A stretch of DNA of 64,000 bases from Nitrospinae bacterium CG11_big_fil_rev_8_21_14_0_20_45_15 (GTDB taxonomy: Bacteria > Nitrospinota > Nitrospinia > Nitrospinales > VA-1). The first letter of the stretch is position 1. Each line of letters begins with the position of its first letter. The stretch is taken from NCBI GenBank assembly GCA_002787235.1, contig PCWG01000015.1:1-64000 (forward strand), written 5' to 3'. The notes under the pieces are model-generated. The model did no database searches. It had not been told where the DNA came from and saw only the letters and a list, made by a program, of their open reading frames with translations. Position numbers and translations under genes: made by a program. Shown in pieces: positions 37,459-48,334 of the stretch.

Positions 37459-38055
37459 TCACGAAAATTTCTTCTCGATCGAAATCATTAAGGAATTGTC
37501 ATTATGAGACACTTTTAAAGACTCTGCTTTGACAGGCGCAGGAAGCGTCAAATAGCGTTCAAAATGCTGAGACTGACGACTTTCAAAAAATTTATCATTT
37601 TTATTGGATTCATTTTTTTGTTCCAAATCTCCTGTCACTTTCAGCGATTGACCTTCCACACTGACATCCAAATTTGTACGATTCAAATTCGGAATTTTTA
37701 ATTCGAAGATGAATTTCCCATCCTCGTCCTTCATACCCATAGTGTTTGAAAGCGAACTGTCGAATGGAAAGTTCTTCAAACCTGGCAGGGCGTTGTCAAG
37801 GGCTGGAAAATCTTTATCAAAGAAATGATCCATCTGTTCCTGCATTTTGCGAAAATCTGCAAAAGGATCCCAGGGCCGAATGGAATTTTCAGAAGAAAAA
37901 TCATCATTCCTTTGCTCGCCTGAAATATCACTTTTGAATGGATTCGCAGAGTCGGACTTTTGAGAAAGAAGATACGTTTGAAAACCAGTCACACAAAGAA
38001 GAACGAGAATAACTGCTAAAAAATATTTGTTAGGATTTTTAGTGAAAGAGTTCAT
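37459..38055 (-). CDS. Membrane-anchored or exported Hsp20-like protein
   Basis: N-terminal TM (KYFLAVILVLLCVTGFQTYLL) followed by an alpha-crystallin-like domain (FIFELKIPNLNRTNLDVSVEGQSLKVTGDLEQ). Track ORF extends to 38094. Confidence 0.75.
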   Translation of the reverse strand: MNSFTKNPNKYFLAVILVLLCVTGFQTYLLSQKSDSANPFKSDISGEQRNDDFSSENSIRPWDPFADFRKMQEQMDHFFDKDFPALDNALPGLKNFPFDSSLSNTMGMKDEDGKFIFELKIPNLNRTNLDVSVEGQSLKVTGDLEQKNESNKNDKFFESRQSQHFERYLTLPAPVKAESLKVSHNDNSLMISIEKKFS

Positions 38056-38142
38056 AGCACACCTCATTGGAGACGACAGGGGCAACGGAGACAAGCACCC
38101 ATTGCCCCTCTGAAAATCACTATTACACTCTATTTAAAAGTT

Positions 38143-38652
38143 TCATTCGCAATTGATTTTTATCTTTTTTGTTTCCTTTTGCGCTTCAGCAGTTTTTGGC
38201 AATGTTACCTTGAGAACACCATTCTTAAGTTTTGCATCCACTTTGTCTCTGTCAACGGCTGTAGAAATTGGGATCGATCTGTGAAAAGAACCATAAGACC
38301 TTTCCGTAAAACAATAGTCTTCTTTCTTTTCTTCTTTTTCAGACTTTTTCTCACCCTTGATGACCAGCATGTCACCGGCAAAATTAACATTGATGTCTTT
38401 TTCTTCCATGCCGGGTAATTCAACGGTGACCTTGATTTCCTTCTCGGTTTCAACCACATCAATCTTAGGAGAAATCAATTGAGTCAAACCCATGTCATTT
38501 TGCATTGCAGGAAAATCAAAAAATGATTTAGAAAAGTTTTCGAACATTCGGTTCATTTCTTTTTGCAACGTAACAATAGGATGATTAGAATCTGATTTAA
38601 AAACTCCATTTTCCTTGTCACGGTTCCAAGGAATCAATTCTCTTACATTCAT
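38143..38652 (-). CDS. Hsp20/alpha-crystallin family protein
   Basis: PKIDVVETEKEIKVTVELPGMEEKDINVNFAGDMLVIKGEKKSE...YGSFHRSIPI...LKNGVLKVTLPK. Confidence 0.93.
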   Translation of the reverse strand: MNVRELIPWNRDKENGVFKSDSNHPIVTLQKEMNRMFENFSKSFFDFPAMQNDMGLTQLISPKIDVVETEKEIKVTVELPGMEEKDINVNFAGDMLVIKGEKKSEKEEKKEDYCFTERSYGSFHRSIPISTAVDRDKVDAKLKNGVLKVTLPKTAEAQKETKKIKINCE

Positions 38653-38712
38653 GACAAGCCTCCTTTCAAACCCATAGCTAAAGTCTTTATATCATCAAAA
38701 AACGCCTTGTTA

Positions 38713-39132
38713 TTATTCCGCCTTGACAGCAACTCGTTTTGGCCCGAGATCTTCCCTCTTCGGTAAAGTAATACAAAGAACACCATTTTTCATTTTCGCC
38801 TGTATGTCTTCACAGTTGAACTCCTGACTGAGCTTGAAAGTTCTTCTATAATTTCCCACAGGGTACTCACTGATCTTCAGAGCATAACCTTCTGGTTGCA
38901 AAGACATCGGCAGTTGACCTTCAAGTGTCAACACGTTCTTATCCAAAATAATGTTGACCGAGTTACTGTCCAGACCCGGCATTTCTGCCCAAATTTTAAC
39001 CTCCACATCCGAATCAACAATATCTGTCCTTGGTAAATAGGTGCTCATCGGTACTTCAGTATTTGCATGCTCTCGGTGAACAGATTTCTGTTCGGATTGA
39101 TTTTCTATTTTTTCAAGAGTAGTCATTATCAT
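38713..39132 (-). CDS. Hsp20/alpha-crystallin family protein
   Basis: VKIWAEMPGLDSNSVNIILDKNVLTLEGQL...YRRTFKLSQEFNCEDIQAKMKNGVLCITLPK. Confidence 0.92.
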   Translation of the reverse strand: MIMTTLEKIENQSEQKSVHREHANTEVPMSTYLPRTDIVDSDVEVKIWAEMPGLDSNSVNIILDKNVLTLEGQLPMSLQPEGYALKISEYPVGNYRRTFKLSQEFNCEDIQAKMKNGVLCITLPKREDLGPKRVAVKAE

Positions 39133-39144
39133 TCTCCATCTCGT

Positions 39145-39567
39145 TTAATTATTAGTAACCTGAATATTTTTGGGTTTTTCTGCATCCGGTCGATGCAATG
39201 TGATGCTCAGTATGCCATTTCGAAGTTTCGCTTCCACCCTGTCAGCGTCAATACGATAAGGTAGCTTTACAGAACGGGAAAAACTCCCATACGTCAACTC
39301 TTTCTTCAGATAGGAATCCTTTTCACCCAACTCGAAAACTTTTTTATTTCCCTTAACAGTGAGGGTGTCGTTGGTAGCAACGATATCCAAATCCTCTGGC
39401 TCAACTCCCGGCAGTTCGGTTGTCATCAAGAGACCGTTCGGGTCTTCCCACACATTGAACTGTGGATAATCCTTTTGACCGCGATCTTCCTGTAAAGTTG
39501 AAAAAAAATGACCCATCTCACCAAAGGGATCCAAAGAATCCCAATTTCCCACGCGATTGATCAACAT
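39145..39567 (-). CDS. Hsp20/alpha-crystallin family protein
   Basis: GLLMTTELPGVEPEDLDIVATNDTLTVKGNKK...YGSFSRSVKLPYRIDADRVEAKLRNGILSITLHR; start at MLINRVGNWDS. Confidence 0.92.
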   Translation of the reverse strand: MLINRVGNWDSLDPFGEMGHFFSTLQEDRGQKDYPQFNVWEDPNGLLMTTELPGVEPEDLDIVATNDTLTVKGNKKVFELGEKDSYLKKELTYGSFSRSVKLPYRIDADRVEAKLRNGILSITLHRPDAEKPKNIQVTNN

Positions 39568-39884
39568 AATTTCCTCCTTTATAATTTTTATTAGTAAATT
39601 ATTACTCCAACACCTTCTCTGCAAAATATATAAAATTGCATTTTTATTGCGTCAAGTTTCTTAAAAAAATTTTTAATATTTTTTTATTTTCGGAGAGGAA
39701 AAATACAAAAGCAAAAAGTTATTGGGGTAGGGAGAAAAGAAGAGATAATCAATTGACTTGGTTATGAAATGAGTAAAGCACAATGAGCCGGAAAAACTAT
39801 CGGTATCCTGATTTTTTACCCATGAGCTAAGAAAGTAACTGAAAATATTTTTAGAATCTTTACACTGCCATTAGTTTACCGGGG

Positions 39885-40472
39885 TCATTTTATATCTTCA
39901 AATCGACGTCTCACTTCTTCGATCTTGGCCCGATAGCCTTCTGCATCACCGTAGTCAAAGAAGTTTTTATATCGACTGTGAAAAGATTTAATTTTTCGGG
40001 CATGCTTAATCGGGCACCAATACTGCTCGGTTCGGCCTGCTATTTCTCTAGAATAAGCAATCACTCCATTAAAATAGCTACAATACACACAATTCAATCT
40101 TTCGATAAGATTCAGATAACTGAGATGCTGTCGGTCAATAACGACATAGTCGCTACGACGGACCTTGGGGATACCGTACACGGGAAAACATACGTTCTGG
40201 AATACGGTCATGACTAAATCCATCATCAGGGCGGGTATCAAACAAGCCCAAATGAAGGGTGCTGTCAGGATATTTTTGATCGAAGCGTCGCGTAAGTAAT
40301 GGCGGATTTTTTTGATCAGAATTTTATGCGCTTTTTTGGTCTCACTTTCAAAAAGGACCTTTTTCTTGTGAATTTCATAAGCAAACTGTTGTTCTTTTTT
40401 GTCGATCTCTTGCAAAATATCATTTTCAAGAGATTGTAATTTTTCCAGCAAACTTATGAGTCGATCATTCAT
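39885..40472 (-). CDS. Conserved-looking hypothetical membrane-associated protein
   Basis: 195 aa; coiled-coil N-terminus, hydrophobic segment, then RLNCVYCSYFNGVIAYSREIAGRTEQYWCPIKHARK. Confidence 0.65.
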   Translation of the reverse strand: MNDRLISLLEKLQSLENDILQEIDKKEQQFAYEIHKKKVLFESETKKAHKILIKKIRHYLRDASIKNILTAPFIWACLIPALMMDLVMTVFQNVCFPVYGIPKVRRSDYVVIDRQHLSYLNLIERLNCVYCSYFNGVIAYSREIAGRTEQYWCPIKHARKIKSFHSRYKNFFDYGDAEGYRAKIEEVRRRFEDIK

Positions 40473-40564
40473 ATTTTTTCCTTTAAATTAATTATGAGAA
40501 CGCTGACCAACTTGTAACAACTGCATGCATTTGAAATTTAGAATCGTATTTAAAATTTTAGAAT

Positions 40565-41749
40565 TTACATTCCGTCATGTATGGATTTAACTTTTTCAAT
40601 CAGATAGTCGATGTCGTTCACGTCGTGAGCCGCTGATATCTGAAAGCGGATACGCGCCTCTCCGTTGGGCACGACGGGAAAACTGAATCCCACAACGTAG
40701 ATACCTTCTTGTAACAAACGATCGGCCATTTCGTGGGCTTGTTTGGCGTCACCAATCATAAATGGGACGATCGGATGCACTCCCGATTTCACATCGAGTC
40801 CTGATTCTTTGAGGCTGTTTCTGAAATAAGCGGTATTCGATTGAAGCTTCTGAATCAGTTGTGGTGACTCTTCGATCAAATCAATGGCACGGCAAGTAAC
40901 CCCTGCAACAACGGGAGAGAGTGCGTTTGAAAACAGATAAGGCCGTGATCGCTGGCGCAATAGATCAATCACTTCATTCCGTCCTGAAGTAAATCCACCC
41001 GATGCGCCACCGAGTGCTTTTCCAAAAGTGGACGTTACCAGATCAACGCGGCCCATCACATCCTGATATTCAATACTCCCTCTACCAGTCGGACCAAAGA
41101 ATCCAGTCGCGTGCGAGTCGTCCACCATCACCATCGCACCATAACGGTCCGCCAAATCACAGATTTCTTTCAATCGAGCAACGTCCCCGTCCATACTGAA
41201 CACGCCGTCTGTAGCTATGACACGCAACCGATACTTTTTAGCCCTCTGCAATTGTGTTTCCAGATGATCCATATCTGCATGATTGAATCGGAACCGCATG
41301 GCTTTGCAAAGTCGAGTCCCATCTATAATGCTGGCATGATTAAGACGGTCACTGATGATCGCATCTTTTTCATTGAACAGAGTTTCGAACAAACCCGTAT
41401 TGGCATCGAAACAGGAAGAATACAAAATAGTGTCTTCCATTCTCAAAAACTTTGAAACCCTGTCTTCCAGTCGTTTGTGAATTTCATTTGTTCCGCAGAT
41501 GAATCTTACCGAGGCCATGCCAAGACCGTAGCGGTCCAATGCCTCTTTCCCTGCCTGAATCAATTCAGGATGATTCGCCAGTCCCAAATAATTATTCGCA
41601 CAAAAATTTAAAACCTCTCCCTGTGCGGTTTTGATATGGGCCTGTTGAGGAGACAGCAATACACGTTCTGCCTTATAGAGACCTGCAGATTGAATTTCAT
41701 CCAATTCTGTGCGAAAAATTTTAAGGGATTCGTTTTCCATATTTTCCAC
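40565..41749 (-). CDS. kbl: Glycine C-acetyltransferase (2-amino-3-ketobutyrate CoA ligase)
   Basis: [68 protein letters not shown]. Confidence 0.95.
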   Translation of the reverse strand: MENMENESLKIFRTELDEIQSAGLYKAERVLLSPQQAHIKTAQGEVLNFCANNYLGLANHPELIQAGKEALDRYGLGMASVRFICGTNEIHKRLEDRVSKFLRMEDTILYSSCFDANTGLFETLFNEKDAIISDRLNHASIIDGTRLCKAMRFRFNHADMDHLETQLQRAKKYRLRVIATDGVFSMDGDVARLKEICDLADRYGAMVMVDDSHATGFFGPTGRGSIEYQDVMGRVDLVTSTFGKALGGASGGFTSGRNEVIDLLRQRSRPYLFSNALSPVVAGVTCRAIDLIEESPQLIQKLQSNTAYFRNSLKESGLDVKSGVHPIVPFMIGDAKQAHEMADRLLQEGIYVVGFSFPVVPNGEARIRFQISAAHDVNDIDYLIEKVKSIHDGM

Positions 41750-41777
41750 CAGAGTTTCAGTTGAGAAAACAGATAAT

Positions 41778-42956
41778 TTAATATTTAAAAATTACTTTGG
41801 GATATTTTTGAATGGTTTTTTCAAAGGTGCTACGTTCAAAGGAATGGAAGGGAATGATCGTTCCTTCCCCTTTATTTAAAATAATTTCAAAAATCTTTTC
41901 CTGAAGAGGATGACTTTTGGATTTGAGAAGATTGCTAAGGATGTACCAGGTTTGGAAAACGCGCCGACCCACTACACTGTGTAAGGATTTTCCATACATG
42001 ATGATTTCCTGAAAATTTGACAACGTATAATCCCCTGCAGACAGACCGAATAAAATGATATCCCCGCCTGCTCGTGTGCTGGCAATGGCCGTATTCAGGG
42101 CCTGATTGCTCCCAGCCATTTCCATCGCGACATCAACCCCTTCGCCATAACATTTGTCTTTGATCCTCTGAACAATGCTCATGTCAGGATCGTAGGGTCT
42201 TTCCGAATCATTGGAAGCACTCACTTGTATAGAAACATCCACGCCCAAAGATTCCGCAAGTTTTAAATTTTGAGGATTGGGGTCTACGCCAATGATGACG
42301 GCGGCCCCCATGGAGCGTGCAACAAGTATGGAGAGCAATCCGATGGTTCCACAACCAAATATCGCCAGAGTTTTTCCACGTAAATCAACACGACTGCAGG
42401 CATGAACCGCATTGCCCAGAGGTTCCTGAATAGCGGCAACTTCCGGTCGTATCAAATCAATGTCTGTCTTCCACAATTCTCTTGCGGGCAACTTCACCAA
42501 CTCCGCAAAACAACCGTCTGTTGAAATACCTATGATTTTATGATCGGAACAAACATGCGCGTCACCAATCTTGCATTGATGGCATCGACCGCAAAAAATA
42601 TGCGACTCTGTAGAAACAATGTCTCCGGGTTTGTAACCGTAATAACTTTTGGCATAAGAACCCACATCAAGAATTTCGCCCAATAACTCGTGGCCACAAA
42701 TCCGGTAGGATTGATTTTCAGATTGGAGCGAATCAAAGATCAGGTCTTTAAATGCGTGGCGAAACCAGATGCCTTTATCCGATCCGCAAAAACCGGTGTA
42801 GCGAGGTTTGATGATGACTTTGCTGGCGTCTTCGGGACGTTTGCTTTCATTGAGGTCGGGTGAATCAACATCAGAAAATATCAAGCCTCTGGTATGTTCC
42901 CATTCTTCCCTTTGAATATTCAGGATCAAGGCTTTCATGACACTTCCTTTCATCAA
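41778..42956 (-). CDS. Zinc-type alcohol dehydrogenase family, possibly threonine 3-dehydrogenase-like
   Basis: [49 protein letters not shown]; upstream of and co-directional with kbl. Confidence 0.8.
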   Translation of the reverse strand: MMKGSVMKALILNIQREEWEHTRGLIFSDVDSPDLNESKRPEDASKVIIKPRYTGFCGSDKGIWFRHAFKDLIFDSLQSENQSYRICGHELLGEILDVGSYAKSYYGYKPGDIVSTESHIFCGRCHQCKIGDAHVCSDHKIIGISTDGCFAELVKLPARELWKTDIDLIRPEVAAIQEPLGNAVHACSRVDLRGKTLAIFGCGTIGLLSILVARSMGAAVIIGVDPNPQNLKLAESLGVDVSIQVSASNDSERPYDPDMSIVQRIKDKCYGEGVDVAMEMAGSNQALNTAIASTRAGGDIILFGLSAGDYTLSNFQEIIMYGKSLHSVVGRRVFQTWYILSNLLKSKSHPLQEKIFEIILNKGEGTIIPFHSFERSTFEKTIQKYPKVIFKY

Positions 42957-43075
42957 TCAGTGAACTATAAAGACCTTTGATAAAGACAATCTTAAGCATG
43001 AGAATCTCTTTTAAATATAGTCTTATGCATGACAATAATGTATTAAATTAATTTAATAAAAAGATTGCAAATCAA

Positions 43076-45793
43076 TCACTTTTTCGATTTCTTTTTGTTC
43101 CACCACCATTTATGTAATTCCATCCAAACTAAAATAGTGGATGACATTCCTATGATTAAAAACCATGTTTCGCTATCAACCGGATGAGTTTTCAAAATCA
43201 TTTGACCAGAGGGCAAATACATCGCCAGGAGATGGATTAAAAACGCCCCCAACACTCCAAAAAGTAAAAATGGGTTTTGCAAAAAAGGGACTTTAAACGC
43301 GGACTTCGTTTCAGACCGGCAGTTGAACATATGCACGTTTTCAAACAAGACCATGAATAGAAGCAGTTGATTTCGGGCAGTTTCTTCCGGGACACCAGAA
43401 TCCAGCATTACTTTAAAATAATAAAATCCCAATCCTCCCATCCAAAGTGCAACAATCAAGGAACGTTCAATCATTAAAGGATTGAATATGGGCTCGTTGA
43501 CATCGCGTGGTTTACGCTTCAACTCATCACCCTCACCGGGTTCAAAAGCCATCGACACGTCTTGAATGCCTTGTGTGACCAGATTCAACCACAGCAGTTG
43601 CACCGCCGTCAGAGGCAATGGGAGTCCCGCTACAACGGACAAGATGACCAGAACAACTTCTGCCGCCCCTGTTGACACCAGCATGAAGATAACCTTGCGA
43701 ATATTATCGTAAGCGATACGTCCTTTTTCCACGCCTTTAACGATGGTCGCAAAATTATCGTCACTGATGACCAATTCGGCGGCTTCGCGTGCGACATCGG
43801 TGCCCGACCGTCCCATTGCCGCTCCTATATTCGCCGTTCGAAGAGCGGGTGCATCATTGACTCCATCCCCTGTAACCGCTACAAAATGTCCGTTCGCCTT
43901 CATCGCGTTGACCAGGTCTAACTTTTGATGCGGGGCAACACGAGCGAAAACACGCGCCATTTTTGCAATTTTTTGAATTTCATCGGGCGACTTATCTTTC
44001 AATTCGGCTCCGGTGACGACATGCCCTTCATTCAAATTCAAACCCAGGCTTCTAGCAATAGTCAATGCCGTTAAAGGATGATCCCCCGTAATGATTGCCA
44101 CTTCAATTCCTGCATCTTGACAGGAATGAATGGCCTCCAGAACCCCCTCCCTCAGCGGGTCCACCATCCCGGTAAAACCAAGAAATTCCAGTTCGGTCAA
44201 CTCAGAAATCATATTGCCATCACCCATCGGCTTGGGAACGATGCCCTGAGCAAAAGCCAAAACCCGATATCCCTCTGCCGCCATTTCATCAGCAGCCTGC
44301 ATCACCCTTTGGCTGAATTCTTCATTCTCCCTTCCCCTGCACATTGCAAGGACACGCTCGGGAGAACCTTTGACATGAACACCGACTTTACCACTGGGCA
44401 ATTCATGGTACGAGGCTGAAAACTGGATTTCAGGTTCAAAAGGTATCAGGTCGATCTGAGGGTAAGTTTCCAACAATGCTTTTCGTTCCACACCCAGTTT
44501 TATTCCCAGGCTCAAAAGTGCAATGTCGGTGGGATCGCCTCTTTGAATCCAAGCCCCATTCTCTGCTTGCAAATCTCCTTCATTACACAGAACTGCAGAC
44601 TTTACCAGAGACTCCAATCCACCCCATTCGTTAAAAGAAGAAATTTTTCTACCCTCAATCAACGCTTCTCCGATGGGTGCAAAACCTTGACCTGTGATTT
44701 CAAAATTGTCTTCGTTTACAGTACGGACCTCTTTTACAGTCAGTTCATTGCAAGTCAAAGTTCCTGTCTTATCACTGGCAATCAAGGTGCAACTGCCCAA
44801 ACCTTCTACAGCCGCCAGACGTCTCACAATAACGCCACGCTCCGCCATCCGTGAAGTAGCAATCGCCAAGGCAATCGTTAAGGCCACAGGAAGTCCTTCG
44901 GGAATAACCGCTACCGCAAGCGCAACACCAAACATGAACATCTCCAGAACACCGTAGCCCTGAATCAGCACTCCTAAAATCCCCACCAGAAAAATCACTG
45001 CCATCACTATCCAGGCCAGAGTCTGACTGAATCGTTCCATACGGACAAGCAAAGGAGGCTTGCCCGGTCCGGTGTCCATCATGACTTTTGCCAGATGACC
45101 GATTTCAGTATTCATGCCAGTACCCACAACAACACCCCTACCCCGTCCTCGAATAACAATGGAGCCTGCATACGCCATATTCAGTCGGTCTGCTACGGGA
45201 GTAGAGCTTTCTCCACTCCATTTCGCATCCTTAGAGACCGCCAAGGATTCTCCCGTGAGTAAAGATTCATCAATTTCAAGGCTCTGGCTTTGGATCAATC
45301 GAAGATCGGCAGGCACTCGATTGCCCGATTCAAGCCAGATGATATCTCCCGGCACTACCTCTTCGGCACCAATCTCCGTAACTTTTCCTTCGCGTTCTAC
45401 CGTCGCTCGAATTTGCAAAAGTTTTTGCAATGCTTTGGCATTTTGCTCTGCTCTGAATTCCTGACCCCCCCCTATCAGAGCATTCAAACAAAGCACTCCA
45501 AAAATAAAACCCGCATCAATTAGCTCGCCAATGGCAAGCGATACGACCGCCGCTACAGCTAAAATATAAACGAAAGGGCTTTGAAATTGGCGGATGCCAA
45601 TTTCCCACCAGGAAGGAGGCTTCGATTGAGGAAGCCGGTTTGCGCCGTGTGTTTTTATCCGCGCAGTAGCATCTTGTTTTGATAATCCTTTAAAGCCTGT
45701 CTCAAGTTTATCAAACAGCTCTTTTTCGGTTTGCGTGTGCCAAATTTCGTGAGAAGAACTTTGTGAATCTTTGGAGTCAGATGAATGAATCAT
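43076..45793 (-). CDS. Cation-transporting P-type ATPase (Ca2+-type, P2)
   Basis: SDKTGTLTCNELTVKEV, AVAVIPEGLPVALTIALA, AVTGDGVNDAPALRTANIGAAMG. Confidence 0.93.
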   Translation of the reverse strand: MIHSSDSKDSQSSSHEIWHTQTEKELFDKLETGFKGLSKQDATARIKTHGANRLPQSKPPSWWEIGIRQFQSPFVYILAVAAVVSLAIGELIDAGFIFGVLCLNALIGGGQEFRAEQNAKALQKLLQIRATVEREGKVTEIGAEEVVPGDIIWLESGNRVPADLRLIQSQSLEIDESLLTGESLAVSKDAKWSGESSTPVADRLNMAYAGSIVIRGRGRGVVVGTGMNTEIGHLAKVMMDTGPGKPPLLVRMERFSQTLAWIVMAVIFLVGILGVLIQGYGVLEMFMFGVALAVAVIPEGLPVALTIALAIATSRMAERGVIVRRLAAVEGLGSCTLIASDKTGTLTCNELTVKEVRTVNEDNFEITGQGFAPIGEALIEGRKISSFNEWGGLESLVKSAVLCNEGDLQAENGAWIQRGDPTDIALLSLGIKLGVERKALLETYPQIDLIPFEPEIQFSASYHELPSGKVGVHVKGSPERVLAMCRGRENEEFSQRVMQAADEMAAEGYRVLAFAQGIVPKPMGDGNMISELTELEFLGFTGMVDPLREGVLEAIHSCQDAGIEVAIITGDHPLTALTIARSLGLNLNEGHVVTGAELKDKSPDEIQKIAKMARVFARVAPHQKLDLVNAMKANGHFVAVTGDGVNDAPALRTANIGAAMGRSGTDVAREAAELVISDDNFATIVKGVEKGRIAYDNIRKVIFMLVSTGAAEVVLVILSVVAGLPLPLTAVQLLWLNLVTQGIQDVSMAFEPGEGDELKRKPRDVNEPIFNPLMIERSLIVALWMGGLGFYYFKVMLDSGVPEETARNQLLLFMVLFENVHMFNCRSETKSAFKVPFLQNPFLLFGVLGAFLIHLLAMYLPSGQMILKTHPVDSETWFLIIGMSSTILVWMELHKWWWNKKKSKK

Positions 45794-45811
45794 TATTCGT
45801 AAGTTAGTGTG

Positions 45812-47218
45812 CTATATGTCAATGTTCATAACGTATTGATGAATTCCCTGTGCCGCCTTTTTTCCGGCACCCATGGCAGAAATGACCGTGGCGGCTCCGG
45901 TAACGATATCCCCTCCGGCAAATACACCGGGACGTGAGGTCAGGTTGATGTCTGAATCGGCCAACTCGATATGCCCATGTGTGTCTGTTTTTAAATCAGA
46001 CGAGTTTTTGGCGATCAAAGGATTCACACCACTGCCCAGAGCAATGATGACCGCATCCACTTCCAAAGAAAGTGTGCTGTCTTTAACCGGATAAGGTTGT
46101 TTGCGTCCCGTAGCATCGGGCTCGCCCAATTCCATTTTTTGACAGACAATTTCAGAAACCCATCCCTTGTCACCTTTAATTTCCAGCGGGCTCACTAAAA
46201 AGTGAAACTCGATTCCCTCCGCTTCCGCATGTTCAATTTCCTCTAACCTTGCAGGCAATTCATCTCGCGACCGTCGATAAAGTAACATGACCTTGTGGGT
46301 ACTGGGTAAGCGCAGAGCTGTTCGGGCCGCATCCAAAGCCGTGTTACCACCCCCTATAACCGCAAATGTTTTGTGTTGATGCACAGGCGTATCAAACAAT
46401 GGGAATTCCCAGGCGTGCATTAAATTGATCCGAGTCAGAAATTCATTCGCAGAATACACACCGTTCAAATTTTCACCGGGTATATCCAGAAAATAAGGCA
46501 GGCCCGCACCGGTTCCAATGAACACCGCATTGAACCCATCTTCCTGCATCAGTTCGTCCAGCGTTTTAATTTTTCCGATAACATAATTGACTTTGATTTC
46601 GATTCCCAAACGTTTCAGATAGTCAATTTCGGCTTCAAGGATTTCTTTGGGCAGACGAAACTCCGGGATACCATAAAACAAGACCCCTCCCGGCTTGTGC
46701 AAGGCTTCAAAAATGACCACTTCATGACCCAGTTTTGCAAGATCACCTGCAGCCGCCAGGCCTGCAGGGCCGGCACCTATGACCGCTATTTTCTTTCCGG
46801 TAGGAGGTGCTTTTTCTGTTGGTTCCAGCAGCTCATTGTGTGTGCGCTCATAATCGGCAACGAAACGCTCCAACTTCCCGATCGCAAGGGGTTCGCCCTT
46901 GATGCCCACCACGCAATGTTTTTCGCATTGGTCTTCTTGCGGACAGACACGCCCGGTGACGGCGGGTAACGGATTGGAATTCTTAATGGTTTTTGCGGCC
47001 CCCAGAAAATCTCCTACCGCAACTTGTTTGAGAAATTCAGGAATCGCTACGTGTACCGGGCATCCCATCACGCATTTTGGTTTTTTACATTGAACACAAC
47101 GCGACGCCTCTAACTGAGCCATTGCCGGTGTGTAGCCCAGACTGACTTCCTGAAAGTTTTTTCTTCTTTCTTCAGGGCTTTGCTCTGGAGCTTTTGTTCT
47201 TGGGATTTTATTTCCCAT
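45812..47218 (-). CDS. GltD/NfnB-like NAD(P)H flavoprotein (annotated class: glutamate synthase small subunit)
   Basis: CVQCKKPKCVMGCPVHVAIPEFLKQV Fe-S domain, VIGAGPAGLAAAGDLAKLGHEV, VIGGGNTALDAARTALR, GVFAGGDIVTGAATVISAMGAGKKAAQ. Confidence 0.88.
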   Translation of the reverse strand: MGNKIPRTKAPEQSPEERRKNFQEVSLGYTPAMAQLEASRCVQCKKPKCVMGCPVHVAIPEFLKQVAVGDFLGAAKTIKNSNPLPAVTGRVCPQEDQCEKHCVVGIKGEPLAIGKLERFVADYERTHNELLEPTEKAPPTGKKIAVIGAGPAGLAAAGDLAKLGHEVVIFEALHKPGGVLFYGIPEFRLPKEILEAEIDYLKRLGIEIKVNYVIGKIKTLDELMQEDGFNAVFIGTGAGLPYFLDIPGENLNGVYSANEFLTRINLMHAWEFPLFDTPVHQHKTFAVIGGGNTALDAARTALRLPSTHKVMLLYRRSRDELPARLEEIEHAEAEGIEFHFLVSPLEIKGDKGWVSEIVCQKMELGEPDATGRKQPYPVKDSTLSLEVDAVIIALGSGVNPLIAKNSSDLKTDTHGHIELADSDINLTSRPGVFAGGDIVTGAATVISAMGAGKKAAQGIHQYVMNIDI

Positions 47219-47260
47219 GAGCTTTCTGACCTTTTTTAAAAAATATTGCGAGATTAAAAT

Positions 47261-48127
47261 TTAATCCATTTTTAAAGGTTCCAGCAAACGGCAGGGATCC
47301 TCTGCTTCATGCATGTATCTTTCTTTCGCTGAATTTTCTTCCAAAGTATAGGATTTCAGTCGGTTGAGCAGACCTTCAAAGTCAACAGCATGCCCATCAA
47401 ATTCTGGCCCATCCACACAAGCGAATTTCATCGTTCCATCCACCGTGACGCGACATGCACCGCACATACCCGTCCCATCAATCATAATGGGATTCAAGCT
47501 GACCAGCGTTTTTATTTTATGAGGGCGCGTCAAATCTGAGATCGCTTTCATCATCACCAAGGGACCGATGGCAATGACGCGATCTATCGTTTCATGCTCA
47601 TCAATCATTGTCTGAAGCAGATCCGTGACCAAGCCCTTGGAACCATAGCTTCCATCATTTGTGACCACACGAACTTCTGAGGAAACTTTCAGCATCTCAT
47701 CCTCCAAAATGACACGTTCTTTGGTCTGCACACCTAAAATCGAGATGGTTTTGTTGCCAACCAGGGTCAGGGCTCGGGCGATGGGATGAATCGCGGCTAT
47801 GCCAAACCCTCCTCCCACAAGCACAACGGTTCCATATAAATCTATCTCACTGGGATTACCGAGAGGACCCACAACGTCCAATATCGAATCACCAACATTC
47901 AACAGACTCATTTCCATTGAAGTTTTCCCTATTGCCTGAACGTACAATGTGAGGGTCCCTCTATCTGGATCGGCATCGGCTATCGTGATTGGAATCCGCT
48001 CTCCCGTTTCATTCAGTCGTATGATAATAAAATGTCCTGGAAGTGCTTTTCTTGATATATCGAGCGCATCCAATACATAAAAAAACACTTGCGAGGCTAA
48101 TTGTTTTTTTTCAAGAATTTTGAACAT
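47261..48127 (-). CDS. NfnA/sulfide dehydrogenase-like FAD/NAD-binding subunit with C-terminal [2Fe-2S]
   Basis: GHFIIIRLNETGERIPITIAD, VVLVGGGFGIAAIHPIARAL, IMIDGTGMCGACRVTVDGTMKFACVDGPEFDGHAVDF. Confidence 0.88.
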   Translation of the reverse strand: MFKILEKKQLASQVFFYVLDALDISRKALPGHFIIIRLNETGERIPITIADADPDRGTLTLYVQAIGKTSMEMSLLNVGDSILDVVGPLGNPSEIDLYGTVVLVGGGFGIAAIHPIARALTLVGNKTISILGVQTKERVILEDEMLKVSSEVRVVTNDGSYGSKGLVTDLLQTMIDEHETIDRVIAIGPLVMMKAISDLTRPHKIKTLVSLNPIMIDGTGMCGACRVTVDGTMKFACVDGPEFDGHAVDFEGLLNRLKSYTLEENSAKERYMHEAEDPCRLLEPLKMD

Positions 48128-48334
48128 TTTACAATTTCACAATCCGTATCGTTTAAAGTCACCGAGATGGATTTAGTGGTTGTGGGTTTAGTGAAATGCA
48201 ATATCTCCTCTTATTGTAACATTCTACGTAGAAATGATTTGAGGTAAAAATATTTCACTTGTTTCGAATATCTCATATAATAAATTTTTCAGGAATCAGA
48301 ACGTTCCAATAGTTAACCTTAAATATAAATCATT

